Program-made: the position numbers and the translations under genes
Notes under the pieces: model-generated
The model's input: the letters and a program-made list of their open reading frames with translations, nothing else
Databases searched by the model: none
Told to the model about the DNA's origin: nothing
Assembly: GCF_017592825.1 (NCBI RefSeq)
Contig: NZ_JAGFMD010000004.1
Location: forward strand, 243,805-307,804
DNA length: 64,000 bases
Direction: 5' to 3'
Source of the DNA: Roseivirga sp. E12
GTDB lineage: Bacteria; Bacteroidota; Bacteroidia; Cytophagales; Cyclobacteriaceae
Part shown: positions 8,909-17,710 of the stretch, in pieces
Layout: the number at the start of each line of letters is the position of its first letter
Numbering within the stretch: position 1 is the stretch's first letter

Positions 8909-9598
8909 CTACATCATGTTTTCATCAGCAAAACTTAGGAAACCATCATCAGTGAAAATAATATGATCCAGTACTGGAATTTCAAGCAATTGGCCCGCCT
9001 TTTTTACCTTTTCTGTCAGTCGAATATCTGCCGTACTTGGCTTTTTGTTACCACTAGGGTGATTATGAATGAGGATGATTCCACTGGCCAAACTCTCCAA
9101 GGCCATCTTAAAGATAACTTTGGGGTCTACCAAAGTGCCAGAAATACCTCCCAGGCTGATCGGTTTTTTCTGAATTACTCTATTGCTTCGACTTACCATA
9201 ATGATCCAGAACTGCTCGGTGGGTTGATCCATTAGTTCGGGTTTCATTAAGCGATAGGCGTCTAATGAGCTTCTGATTTGCGGTCTTGTTTGAATTGTAG
9301 CATCTTTTCGTCTTCTGCCCAATTCGAGGGCGCTGACAATTGAAATGGCCTTCGCATCTCCAATACCACTAAATTTTGTAAGGTCTTGTAGGCTTAGTTT
9401 CGCAAGCTGGTTGAGGTCATTGTTCACAGATGATAGGATCTGTTTTGCAAGCTCTACCGCACTGTGGGTTCTAGAGCCAGAACCAATTAGAATGGCGATT
9501 AGCTCGGCTTCTGAAAGGACAGCTTTTCCTTTTAGTTGCAGTTTTTCCCTAGGTCGATCTTCTTCGGCCCAACTCAGAATACCTAGTCTTTCACTCAT
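8909..9598 (-). CDS. radC: RadC family JAB/MPN-domain protein
   Basis: 229 residues, the usual length. An N-terminal helix-hairpin-helix region (about 20-95, with LAKLSLQDLTKFSGIGDAKA) precedes a JAB/MPN metalloprotease-like domain with the motif HNHPSGNKKPSTADIRLT, holding the His-x-His-(10)-Asp metal ligands. The family is often named 'DNA repair protein RadC', but a repair role is doubtful and the biochemical activity is unproven. The gene stands between DUF1684 and rpsT with gaps of about 100 bp on each side, and the rpsT terminator isolates it upstream. Confidence 0.95.
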   Translation of the reverse strand: MSERLGILSWAEEDRPREKLQLKGKAVLSEAELIAILIGSGSRTHSAVELAKQILSSVNNDLNQLAKLSLQDLTKFSGIGDAKAISIVSALELGRRRKDATIQTRPQIRSSLDAYRLMKPELMDQPTEQFWIIMVSRSNRVIQKKPISLGGISGTLVDPKVIFKMALESLASGIILIHNHPSGNKKPSTADIRLTEKVKKAGQLLEIPVLDHIIFTDDGFLSFADENMM

Positions 9599-9655
9599 AA
9601 CTTAAAATTAGCATGAATAAATATAAAGTATTAAGCAAAATAATAAAGTACAGAC

Positions 9656-9687
9656 ATAAAAAAACCGAATCACATAGTGATCCGGTT
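9656..9687 (-). terminator. Intrinsic terminator of rpsT
   Basis: On the minus strand an 11-bp stem (AACCGGATCAC with GTGATTCGGTT, one G-U pair) around a three-base loop is followed by TTTTTTT. It lies 20 bases past the rpsT stop. Confidence 0.88.
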
Positions 9688-9706
9688 CCTTTCAATTTCT
9701 ATTAGC

Positions 9707-9958
9707 TTATAGGCTATTCACCAACTTAGTCAATTTAGACTTGTTGTTAGCCGCTTTGTTTTTATGAATGATATTTTTCTTAGCAAGTCTATCCAACATG
9801 CTAATCACTTTTTTCAACAGCTCTTGAGCTTCGCTCTTGTCAGAAGTACCTCTCAATCTTTTGATAAAAGTACGAGTGGTCTTGTTCTGATATCTGTTTC
9901 TCAAACGCTTTGCTTCGTTTGATCTGATTCTTTTTAATGCTGACTTATGATTTGCCAT
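9707..9958 (-). CDS. rpsT: 30S ribosomal protein S20
   Basis: 83 residues, highly basic. It begins MANHKSALKRIRSNEAKRLRN, the S20 signature, and ends KAANNKSKLTKLVNSL. S20 is a primary binder of 16S rRNA helix 44 and the 5' domain. Single-gene unit with a near-perfect promoter (9986-10016) and its own terminator. Confidence 0.97.
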   Translation of the reverse strand: MANHKSALKRIRSNEAKRLRNRYQNKTTRTFIKRLRGTSDKSEAQELLKKVISMLDRLAKKNIIHKNKAANNKSKLTKLVNSL

Positions 9959-9985
9959 TTACTCTACGCTTTCTAAATTGGGATG

Positions 9986-10016
9986 CAAAGATAGGTCTAT
10001 TTCAAATAATTGCAAA
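9986..10016 (-). promoter_or_regulatory. Promoter of rpsT with shared r-protein leader element
   Basis: Minus-strand TTTG (10016-10013), a 19-base spacer and TATCTTTG (9993-9986) match the Bacteroidota consensus fully. The early transcript CATCCCAATTTAGAA is similar to the leaders of rpmG and rpmB in this window. Confidence 0.8.
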
Positions 10017-10137
10017 AACATAGAACTAAATTTCAGATATTATTTAGTCTAACCCTGACCGCTCCGATTTGCCCTTGGTCAAAAATCAATTCTGTTTGTC
10101 GTTCGTTTTAGCTATTTTGATTTATAAATCATAGACT

Positions 10138-10878
10138 ATGAAGACTTTATCTACTCTACTTATCGTATCAATAAGCCTCTTAATGGGCTTAAATGAAGGT
10201 AAATCTACTTTGGCCAATGCACTTGAAGGGGCTTGGGAAATAGAATCTGTAAATGGCGAAAAGTTAGCACATCGAGGAGCGATGCTCATTCAGGCGCCCT
10301 ATGCTTTTTATACCGAATTCGATGTAGAAAAGAAGACTTTCGTTGGGAGCCAAGGCGGAATGATCGAAATAACGGGCAACAAAGTCTCCTTAAATGTGGA
10401 GTTTGACACATGGAATCCTGATCATATTGGAGTGAATTATGAAATTACAGCCAGCTTAAGAGGTAGTCAGGTCACTTTGAATTTTGAAGCAGATGGACAG
10501 TCGTTTGAAATGAAGTTAAATCGCACTGACAATGGCAGTGGTGATTTAGCTGGTGCATGGCGAATTACCGATAGAATGAGGAATGGAGAAATGCAGGCGA
10601 TGCGTCTAGGGGCCAGGAAGACAATCAAGATGATTACTGGTACTCGATTTCAATGGGCTGCTTTCAATCCAGAGACAAAGCAGTTTTCTGGTACTGGTGG
10701 AGGAACGGTCATCCTTGAAAACGGAAAGTATAACGAGCACATTGAGTTCTTTTCAAGAAACCCAGACCGGGTAGGAGCAGATCTATCCTTTGATTATAAA
10801 GTAGATGGTAACAAATGGGACCATAGCGGACTTAGCTCCACGGGCAATCCAATCAGGGAGATTTGGACGAAACAGTAA
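10138..10878 (+). CDS. Secreted protein with two tandem lipocalin-like half-repeats
   Basis: 246 residues of unknown function. Residues 1-20 resemble a signal peptide (TLLIVSISLLMGLNEGKST). The rest is an internal duplication: GAWEIESVNGEKLAHRGAM (about 31) pairs with GAWRITDRMRNGEMQAMRL (about 140), FDVEKKTFVGSQGGMIEI with FNPETKQFSGTGGGTVIL, and VEFDTWNPDHIGVNYEI with IEFFSRNPDRVGADLSF. Each half is beta-rich and Gly/Trp-marked, like the short lipocalin-like domains common in secreted Bacteroidota proteins. The gene is convergent with the next one, with only three bases between stop codons. Function not assigned. Confidence 0.75.
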   Translation: MKTLSTLLIVSISLLMGLNEGKSTLANALEGAWEIESVNGEKLAHRGAMLIQAPYAFYTEFDVEKKTFVGSQGGMIEITGNKVSLNVEFDTWNPDHIGVNYEITASLRGSQVTLNFEADGQSFEMKLNRTDNGSGDLAGAWRITDRMRNGEMQAMRLGARKTIKMITGTRFQWAAFNPETKQFSGTGGGTVILENGKYNEHIEFFSRNPDRVGADLSFDYKVDGNKWDHSGLSSTGNPIREIWTKQ

Positions 10879-10881
10879 TTA

Positions 10882-13314
10882 CTAGTTTACTCTTTTAAAG
10901 ACCGCCACTTTTTGTGATCCAACCTCAGTCAAGCTAGATGGTCTAGGGTCCGTTAGTTCGGATGACATGACTATCTCGAAGCTGTCATCATCCAGCATTT
11001 TGATTAATCCTTTTAATCGCCCAAATGCGGTACTACCTGAGTAGAAGACGAGATCGATGTTAGCAGGTGTTTTCGAATTGTCTATTTCATATTTCAGATC
11101 TAGAGTGACGCCATCGACTTCGTAATTCCTGCCACCAATTGTTTCATCACCGCTAACCATGGTCACAAATTTGTCGGAATCAAAGGTGAAATATCCGTTA
11201 TCGTTTTCATCCGGAACTCCTCCATACCACTTACCAACAATTAGCTCTGAAATGTTCGCATTGGCTTTGCTTTCAACGGTGGTAGATCTAGTTGAAGTCG
11301 AAGTTGTGGTGGTTTCTGCATAAGTAATATCCGTCAAATAATAGCCCTTATCCCAGTACTCACGAATTTCTTCTTTTGGAAATGTACTTGAGCTTATTAG
11401 CTCTTGCGGACGACTACTTGCATACTTAGTCATTATCAATACCCACCAATTGTTTTCACGAGAAAGTTGGGTGATGGAATAGCCCATATCTTGGTATTCC
11501 TTAATCTCTGATTCTGGAAATTGGGCCTTTTTAAACCACTTTTGACCTCTGATATTGGAATCCTGTGAGCTTACTAAGACCCATCTATCAACTCCGTAAG
11601 CAAGATCAGTGATCCATAGGCCATCATCTCCGAATTCTTTGATCTTATCGCTTGGAAAAGCACTGCCTTTGGTAGCCCAGCGTTGCCTACCGAAAGAACT
11701 TCCTTTGGAAAATACAATGGCCCAAACTCCATTGCCATAGTTAGTCTCGGTGATGCGGTAACCTTCATCCCATTTTTCTTTGATATCGGCCTTTGGCCAT
11801 TCTTTACGAGTTATCCATGTTTGGGTAGAAAAGCCAGTGCCCTTTGACATAATAAGGGTCCATTTATCATTATCATAACTCAAATCGGATACATGATATC
11901 CGGCATCCCAATCACTCTTGATTTCATCTTTAGGGAAAATGTCTCGGGTCTTCCAACGCTGCGTTGATAGACCTGAGTACTTCGTCATAACGCCCACATA
12001 GTTCTTTCCAGAAGGGATACTGGTTGATGTGGTAACAGAACTTTTTGGTTTCAGGTAAGAAACATCCAGGTAATCGATTTGTATGGTAGTGTTAGGTGCT
12101 ACCATAAAGCCCACTTTGTCACTTGTTACCGTGTGGTAGCTTTTGGTAGTCAAGAGTCGCTCATTAAAAAAGTAGTAGTAATTAGTCCCTTGTTTTCTGA
12201 TGGTAATTTTGTTGAACTGAGAAGTATTAACCAAGTCGGAAGCAGTAAAAGGGACAATGCTTTGATACTCTGACCCTACCTTTTTCGAGAAAACGTATTT
12301 ACCCTGCCCTGTAAACCCAAAATGATATTTGTTTTTACCATCCTCGGCAATATTCCATATAAGATCATTCGATGAATTTTCTTTGCCAGTCACAAATTTT
12401 ACCCTTGCTTCAATTTGCCAGTCACGTGACCAATTCATGTCATCAAGTGTGTGCCAAATCATTTGTGCACTGTTATTCATTGATATCCAGTCAAGGACAC
12501 CGTCATGAATTTTGCCCATTCTTGATCCACTTCTGTAGACTTCCCATTTAGTATTAGGCTGGCTGAAGTCTTCTCGATAGACCTTGGTCATGTCGCCTGC
12601 ATTGTAGCTATTGTAAGTTTTGGCAGAAACAGCACTACTAGTGATGGTATTTGAAATCTGCTCCTTGTTGAGCTGATAAGCATAAAAATAGTCGACCGAA
12701 ATACTCGTATTGGGTGGAACGGTGAAGCCTACCAAGTCACCTTTCACTTTCTTATAGGCGAGTGTTTTAATGAGTGTTTTATTAACAAAGAAGTAATAGG
12801 TCTGCCTTACTTTTCTTACTGTCAATATGTTTCTGCTTGACCTATTGACCAGGTCTGATGGAATGAATTTTAGAATATGATTGTATTTATCATCCTTATA
12901 TTCAGCAAGCACATATTTTCGGCCTGCGGTAAAGCCGAAATGGTATTTGTTGCTATTGCCTGATTCTTTGTCCCATATTAAATCTATGGCACTGGTTTCT
13001 TTACCGCTGATCCAGTTTATCGCAATTTCTATTTCCCAATCGCCTGTCCAATCCAGACTGATTACCCTGTACTTCACTTGGGTTTTATCATTTAACGAAC
13101 TGAATAAAAATCGCCCATTCTCAATCTTTCCTGATCTACGCCCCGTCTCATAACCTTCCCAAGAAGATGAAGGTGCGTCAAAATCCTCGTTGTAGGTAGC
13201 CGTCTTTTCGGCTCTGGAGTAATCGTTATATCTGGACTGAGAAAAAGTGGTATAGGATAGGAAACAAAGCAAAAGGGTCAAGAATAAGCCCCGATTCTTT
13301 TGGTACAAAGTCAC
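10882..13314 (-). CDS. Secreted multidomain protein with five DUF7477-like repeats
   Basis: About 810 residues from a GTG at 13314, chosen because it places a good signal peptide (LFLTLLLCFLSYTTFSQ) at the N-terminus; the frame stays open to an ATG at 13434. Two related domains of about 180 residues come first. Each opens with YNEDFD or YREDFS and has W-E-Y-SGK-I-G and IDLIWD-NKYHFGFT, like concanavalin-type 'family 16/DUF1080' beta-sandwiches. Five repeats of about 45 residues follow, each with a Trp-Ile/Phe-Pro start, E-I-K-WD-GY-IT-L-Y and W-LIMSKG. They resemble the DUF7477 module known from the C-termini of plant casein-kinase-like proteins. A C-terminal lipocalin-like domain begins GKWYGG. 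No T9SS sorting domain is seen. Probably a periplasmic or surface binding protein. Confidence 0.75.
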   Translation of the reverse strand: MTLYQKNRGLFLTLLLCFLSYTTFSQSRYNDYSRAEKTATYNEDFDAPSSSWEGYETGRRSGKIENGRFLFSSLNDKTQVKYRVISLDWTGDWEIEIAINWISGKETSAIDLIWDKESGNSNKYHFGFTAGRKYVLAEYKDDKYNHILKFIPSDLVNRSSRNILTVRKVRQTYYFFVNKTLIKTLAYKKVKGDLVGFTVPPNTSISVDYFYAYQLNKEQISNTITSSAVSAKTYNSYNAGDMTKVYREDFSQPNTKWEVYRSGSRMGKIHDGVLDWISMNNSAQMIWHTLDDMNWSRDWQIEARVKFVTGKENSSNDLIWNIAEDGKNKYHFGFTGQGKYVFSKKVGSEYQSIVPFTASDLVNTSQFNKITIRKQGTNYYYFFNERLLTTKSYHTVTSDKVGFMVAPNTTIQIDYLDVSYLKPKSSVTTSTSIPSGKNYVGVMTKYSGLSTQRWKTRDIFPKDEIKSDWDAGYHVSDLSYDNDKWTLIMSKGTGFSTQTWITRKEWPKADIKEKWDEGYRITETNYGNGVWAIVFSKGSSFGRQRWATKGSAFPSDKIKEFGDDGLWITDLAYGVDRWVLVSSQDSNIRGQKWFKKAQFPESEIKEYQDMGYSITQLSRENNWWVLIMTKYASSRPQELISSSTFPKEEIREYWDKGYYLTDITYAETTTTSTSTRSTTVESKANANISELIVGKWYGGVPDENDNGYFTFDSDKFVTMVSGDETIGGRNYEVDGVTLDLKYEIDNSKTPANIDLVFYSGSTAFGRLKGLIKMLDDDSFEIVMSSELTDPRPSSLTEVGSQKVAVFKRVN

Positions 13315-13491
13315 AATAGTAAAGTTTTGGTCGATTCCTGAAGTTAATAAATTCCTGACAATTGAGTGGGGCTGAATATTGCTAAGCCAAGTGTTCATTA
13401 ATTTTTGGCACGGTAATGGAATAAAGACAATCAATGCATTATTAAAATGGTCCGGACTTTGAAATGAATGTTTAACATAAATGTCAAGGTT

Positions 13492-13995
13492 ATGAAAAGA
13501 GCTTTACTAACAATAGCGATACTATTATTCACTGGTTTGTCCACTGATATGCTGGCACAGCGTACCAGACAAGATAACAGAAAGCCTCGTAAGGAAGAAA
13601 CCTTGAATAATAGAAGGGAAGGTAAAAAGTCTAAAAGAAACGATAGAGGTTACAGGGCAGAGCGAACCTCAAGGGTAGTTGATAGAAGGGTTGTAAGGGA
13701 TCGTGGCTGGAGAAATTATGGTTCATCCCGAACTGTAGGACGAAATAACGTCAGATTCTATGACTATGATTTTCGTAGAGGAAGAAGAATAGTAGTCAAT
13801 AGAGATTATAGACCTAGCAATAGACATATTTGGGTTGGGGGTCACTGGAGATACAGTCCTCGATATAGAAGAGACGTTTGGATAGATGGTCGATGGACTG
13901 TTCGAAGAGCTAATCATCGTTGGGTTCCAGGCAGATATCAAAGGTTCAACGGTACCAGAATTTGGGTTGACGGTTGTTGGACGGTCGTATATTAG
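13492..13995 (+). CDS. Secreted Arg-rich protein with WXXGXW repeats
   Basis: 167 residues from ATG 13492; the frame also has an ATG at 13468, but the downstream one gives a proper signal peptide (MKRALLTIAILLFTGLSTDMLAQ). The mature part is very basic (about one residue in four is Arg or Lys). After a low-complexity Arg/Asn/Glu stretch it carries four tandem WXXGXW-like units: WVGGHW, WIDGRW, WVPGRY and WVDGCW. WXXGXW proteins are widespread small envelope proteins of unknown role. It is divergent from the DUF7477-like gene and ends at its own terminator. Confidence 0.8.
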   Translation: MKRALLTIAILLFTGLSTDMLAQRTRQDNRKPRKEETLNNRREGKKSKRNDRGYRAERTSRVVDRRVVRDRGWRNYGSSRTVGRNNVRFYDYDFRRGRRIVVNRDYRPSNRHIWVGGHWRYSPRYRRDVWIDGRWTVRRANHRWVPGRYQRFNGTRIWVDGCWTVVY

Positions 13996-14000
13996 AATTG

Positions 14001-14030
14001 AAGCTCCTTGAGAAATCGGGGAGCTTTTTT
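14001..14030 (+). terminator. Intrinsic terminator of the WXXGXW gene
   Basis: AAGCTCC (14001-14007) pairs with GGAGCTT (14019-14025), followed by TTTTT. The tail touches the stop codon of the convergent ytxJ gene. Confidence 0.75.
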
Positions 14031-14397
14031 ATCGTGCTTGATGCTTCAACGCATCAAAGGATACCTGCATATGCGAAGCGTCATAGACCGCTTTGCCATC
14101 TTTTATCAAAATCACTTGTGGAGATTCATGATAGACCTCAAAGCTTTGAGCCACAGCATTCGATACATTTCTGAAAGAAATAAGATCTAATATATAAGGT
14201 TTGATGGGGTTGTCTTCACTCGTCCATGTTCTTTCCAGTCTATCTAAAACCATGCTCGATATTCCACATCGGGTACTGTGCTTATAGATGAGCACTGGTT
14301 TTTCCTTACTCTCTTCGATCAATTCTTGAATTTGGTCTTCACTAGTCAGTGTATTCCAGTTGACTCCTTCTACGGGTTGGCTTTTTTTCCAGAACAT
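14029..14397 (-). CDS. ytxJ: Bacillithiol system redox-active protein YtxJ
   Basis: 122 residues with a thioredoxin-like fold. The single active Cys is in IYKHSTRCGISS (near residue 44), the hallmark of YtxJ (monothiol bacilliredoxin-like, formerly DUF2847). The cis-Pro region appears as YHESPQVILIKDGK. YtxJ proteins are thought to remove bacillithiol from modified protein thiols. bshC, a bacillithiol biosynthesis gene, is present at 34.7-36.2 kb, so the pathway is supported independently. It starts four bases after the stop of the fused E1 gene, so the two are probably co-transcribed, perhaps linking redox repair to a thiol-sensitive dehydrogenase complex (inference). Confidence 0.9.
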   Translation of the reverse strand: MFWKKSQPVEGVNWNTLTSEDQIQELIEESKEKPVLIYKHSTRCGISSMVLDRLERTWTSEDNPIKPYILDLISFRNVSNAVAQSFEVYHESPQVILIKDGKAVYDASHMQVSFDALKHQAR

Positions 14398-14401
14398 GCG
14401 A

Positions 14402-16381
14402 TTAATATTCAGCTAAGTTTTTCAGTTTCTCTATAAGCCTTTTTTGAGGTAAAAAGTTTTCTTCTAGCGGCTTACTGAAAGGAACAGGAGTGTCGAGACT
14501 GGCCTCGCGCATTACTGGAGCATCCAGATATTCGAAGCAGTTTTCACTGATCCAAGCTGATATTTCAGCACCAATTCCACCAATCATGGTGTCTTCATGT
14601 AATACCAAAACCTTGTTTGTCTTTTTTACTGACAACTCAACTGATTCCTTGTCCCAAGGTAATAGTGTTCTGAGATCTAAAATGTCAGCTGATATGCCTT
14701 CCAAAGAATTAATAGCCTCTTTAGCCCAATGAACACCCATGCCATAAGTCACAATAGTCAAATCTTCTCCTGAATCTGTTAAAACAGCCTGGCCAATTGG
14801 CGTAGTGTAATAGTCAACAGGGATCTCTTGGCTGTGTGATCTGTAAAGTGCTTTATGCTCGAAGAATAAATATGGATTAGGGTCTTCGATGGCTGCGTTT
14901 AGCATACCCTTGGCATCGTGAGCATTCGATGGGTAAACGATTTTTAATCCCGGGGTATGGAAAAACCAAGCCTCATTAGACTGAGAGTGAAAAGGGCCAG
15001 CACCCACGCCAGCTCCTGTAGGCATTCGTACTACTACATCCGCATTTTGTCCCCAGCGATAGTGAACCTTTGCAAGGTTATTTACAATCTGATTAAAGCC
15101 ACAGGTCACAAAATCAGCGAACTGCATTTCGACCACTGCCTTGTAACCATTGATACAAAGGCCCAAGCCAGTACCAATGATAGCCGATTCGCAGAGGGGA
15201 GTATTTCTCACACGATCTTTACCGAACTGATCGACAAAGCCTTCGGTAATTTTGAATACACCTCCATAGTCACCAATGTCTTGCCCCATGATGACTAGGT
15301 TGGAATACTTCTCCATGCTTTGTCTTAAGCTATCGGAGATAGCATCCACAAGTCTTCTTTCAGATTTAGCCTCCGTTTTTGGAGATATCACTTGCTGTTC
15401 GAATGGTTCGAACAAGTCTGCAAATTCCTGTTCTTGGTCTACCGTTGGTAGGGGCTCGGCATAGGCTGCTTCCAAACCTTGTTCGATGTCCGCTTTGATC
15501 TTTTTTCTGATTTCGGGAATAGAAGATTCATCAAGAATCCCCTGCTTAATTAGGTATTGCTCATAGTTTTCGACTGGGTCTTTCTTTGCCCAATGTTCCA
15601 TTAGCTCCTTGGGAACATACTTAGTGCCACTGGCTTCTTCATGACCCCGCATTCTGAAAGTCATCGCCTCTAAAATGATCGGCTTAGGGTTTTGCCTTAT
15701 TTCTTCGGCAAGTTCTTTTATAGTTCTATGTACCTCCAGAATATTATTTCCATCGACTTGAACCGCTTTTATGCCATAAGCAGGGCCTTTGTCTACAAAG
15801 TATTTAAATCGATATTGTTCTTCGCTTGGTGTTGATAAGCCATAGCCGTTATTTTCGATAACAAAGATTACCGGCAAGTCCCAGACGGCAGCAACATTGA
15901 GGGCCTCATGAAAATCTCCTTCCGAACTTGCCCCATCACCTGTGAATACGAGTGTTGCTTTGCTTTCTTCTTTTAGTTTGTCCGCCAAAGCAATACCATC
16001 GGCTAAGGCCATTTGCGGACCGAGATGAGATATCATTCCGACAATGTGGTGTTCCTTTGTGCCAAAGTGAAAGGATCGATCTCTACCTTTTGTAAACCCA
16101 CTCATCTTGCCTTGAAACTGAGAAAAGAGCCTGTTGTAGGGAACATCTCGGCCTGTGAAAACACCAAGGTTTCGGTGCATCGGTAGAATAAATTCATCCT
16201 GTGCAATGGCATTAACGGCTCCGACTGACACGGCCTCTTGTCCAATGCCAGAAAACCATTTACTGATTTTTCCCTGACGAAGGAGGATGAGCATCTTTTC
16301 CTCGATCATTCGGGGTCTTAAAATCTGCTCGTAAAGGTGGAGGAGTTCCTGGTTAGAATAACCGGCTTTTTTAAATCTCAT
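14402..16381 (-). CDS. 2-oxoacid dehydrogenase E1 component, fused alpha and beta subunits
   Basis: 659 residues joining two normally separate chains. Residues about 1-325 are E1-alpha: the thiamine diphosphate motif GDGASSEGDFHEALN runs to IENNGYGLSTP (about 150-190), and a phosphorylation-loop-like MRGHEEASGTKYV follows. Residues about 340-659 are E1-beta: MGQDIGDYGGVFKITEGF, EMQFADFVTCGFNQIVNNLAK and the C-terminal DLRTLLPWDKESV. Such fusions act as the branched-chain or general 2-oxoacid decarboxylase (E1) that passes acyl groups to lipoyl-E2. In Bacteroidota they are usually assigned to branched-chain 2-oxoacids; pyruvate is not excluded. E2 and E3 are not in the window. ytxJ follows after four bases. 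Confidence 0.93.
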   Translation of the reverse strand: MRFKKAGYSNQELLHLYEQILRPRMIEEKMLILLRQGKISKWFSGIGQEAVSVGAVNAIAQDEFILPMHRNLGVFTGRDVPYNRLFSQFQGKMSGFTKGRDRSFHFGTKEHHIVGMISHLGPQMALADGIALADKLKEESKATLVFTGDGASSEGDFHEALNVAAVWDLPVIFVIENNGYGLSTPSEEQYRFKYFVDKGPAYGIKAVQVDGNNILEVHRTIKELAEEIRQNPKPIILEAMTFRMRGHEEASGTKYVPKELMEHWAKKDPVENYEQYLIKQGILDESSIPEIRKKIKADIEQGLEAAYAEPLPTVDQEQEFADLFEPFEQQVISPKTEAKSERRLVDAISDSLRQSMEKYSNLVIMGQDIGDYGGVFKITEGFVDQFGKDRVRNTPLCESAIIGTGLGLCINGYKAVVEMQFADFVTCGFNQIVNNLAKVHYRWGQNADVVVRMPTGAGVGAGPFHSQSNEAWFFHTPGLKIVYPSNAHDAKGMLNAAIEDPNPYLFFEHKALYRSHSQEIPVDYYTTPIGQAVLTDSGEDLTIVTYGMGVHWAKEAINSLEGISADILDLRTLLPWDKESVELSVKKTNKVLVLHEDTMIGGIGAEISAWISENCFEYLDAPVMREASLDTPVPFSKPLEENFLPQKRLIEKLKNLAEY

Positions 16382-16399
16382 AGGTTAGAGTATAGAGGG

Positions 16400-16407
16400 C
16401 AAAATTA
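16400..16407 (-). promoter_or_regulatory. -7 element of the fused E1 promoter
   Basis: Minus-strand TAATTTTG matches TAnnTTTG and is followed by CCC, as at pheT. It would give a leader of about 12 bases before the E1 ATG. The -33 element is weak (TTTTAG). Confidence 0.5.
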
Positions 16408-16468
16408 AAGTAATGGCGCTATTGCTAAAATTAAAGATCATATTTTTAATTTCGCTCACCTTCCAGCA

Positions 16469-17707
16469 ATGATAGCATTCGAAAGTTTTGTTTTAAATAA
16501 TGGTTTGAAAGTGGTGGTTCATGAGGATCATTCTTCGCCAATGGCAGTAGTTAATCTGCTTTATAAAGTTGGGGCTCGTGATGAGCAGCCAGAAAAAACA
16601 GGTTTTGCACATCTCTTTGAGCACTTAATGTTCGGAGGCTCTAAGCATGTGACCTCATTTGATGAGCCGCTCCAGTTTGTAGGGGGTGACAATAATGCAT
16701 TTACCTCAAATGACATTACCAACTATTACATCACTTTGCCTTCGGTAAATTTAGAAACGGCATTTTGGTTGGAATCTGACAGAATGCTGAGCTTGTCTTT
16801 TGATCCAAAGGTTTTAGAAGTACAGCGTTCGGTTGTGATCGAGGAGTTCAAGCAGCGTTATCTAAACCAACCATATGGAGATGTTTGGTTGAAATTACGG
16901 CCGCTAGCTTACAAACAGCATCCGTATAAATGGCCAACCATCGGAGAAAAGATTGAGCACATTGAGGAGGCAACTATGGAAGATGTAAAAGCCTTCTTCA
17001 ATAAATATTACATACCCAATAATGCCGTGTTGGTAGTGGGGGGTGATGTGACAATAGACCAAGTTAAGTCACTCTCAGAAAAATGGTTTGCTCCAATTCC
17101 TAGGGGTAAGGAGATCGAGAGAAATATTGCAATTGAACCTAACCAGAAGGAGTATCAGCTACTCGAAGTTGAAGAGAATGTTCCTATAGATGCTTTGTAC
17201 ATGACCTTCCATATGGCTGGTAGAAACGAAAAAACTTACCATGCTGAAGACTTGCTGAGTGACATTCTTGGTCGTGGAAAGTCGAGTCGTCTCTATCAAT
17301 CGCTGGTTGAGGAAAAGCAAATCTTTAATTCATTGAGTGCATATGTAATGGGTTCACTGGACCCTGGGCTTTTGGTCATTCAAGGAAAAGTAAATGCAGG
17401 CTATGATCTCGAATCTGCTGAGCGTGCAGTCTGGGATTTGATAGAAGATTTCAAGTCTAACCATATTAATGAGCAGGAATTAGAGAAAGTTAAAAACAAG
17501 GCGGAGTCGACAATGGTTTTCTCAGATATGGAGCTTCTTAATAGGGCTATGAACCTAGCCTATGCGGAAATGCTCGGAGATTTGAATTTGGTAAACCAGG
17601 AAGTAGAGAAAGTTAGAGCAGTTACAGTAGATTCAGTTGCTGAAGCTGCTAATCGAATACTTTTACGTTCCAATGCATCTGTACTCAGATATAAGGCAAA
17701 ACGATAG
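16469..17707 (+). CDS. M16 family zinc peptidase
   Basis: 412 residues, the size of single-chain M16B peptidases (processing-peptidase beta/PqqL-like). The inverted zinc motif HxxEH is intact: HLFEH at residues 48-52, with the third ligand expected in VVIEEFKQRY (about 125). The second half, with RNEKTYHAEDLLSDILGRGKSSRLYQSL, is the inactive M16_C clamp domain. No signal peptide is visible, so it is probably cytosolic. A very short gap (3 bases) links it to ispF. Substrate unknown; peptide degradation is the default role. Confidence 0.93.
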   Translation: MIAFESFVLNNGLKVVVHEDHSSPMAVVNLLYKVGARDEQPEKTGFAHLFEHLMFGGSKHVTSFDEPLQFVGGDNNAFTSNDITNYYITLPSVNLETAFWLESDRMLSLSFDPKVLEVQRSVVIEEFKQRYLNQPYGDVWLKLRPLAYKQHPYKWPTIGEKIEHIEEATMEDVKAFFNKYYIPNNAVLVVGGDVTIDQVKSLSEKWFAPIPRGKEIERNIAIEPNQKEYQLLEVEENVPIDALYMTFHMAGRNEKTYHAEDLLSDILGRGKSSRLYQSLVEEKQIFNSLSAYVMGSLDPGLLVIQGKVNAGYDLESAERAVWDLIEDFKSNHINEQELEKVKNKAESTMVFSDMELLNRAMNLAYAEMLGDLNLVNQEVEKVRAVTVDSVAEAANRILLRSNASVLRYKAKR

Positions 17708-17710
17708 GTT

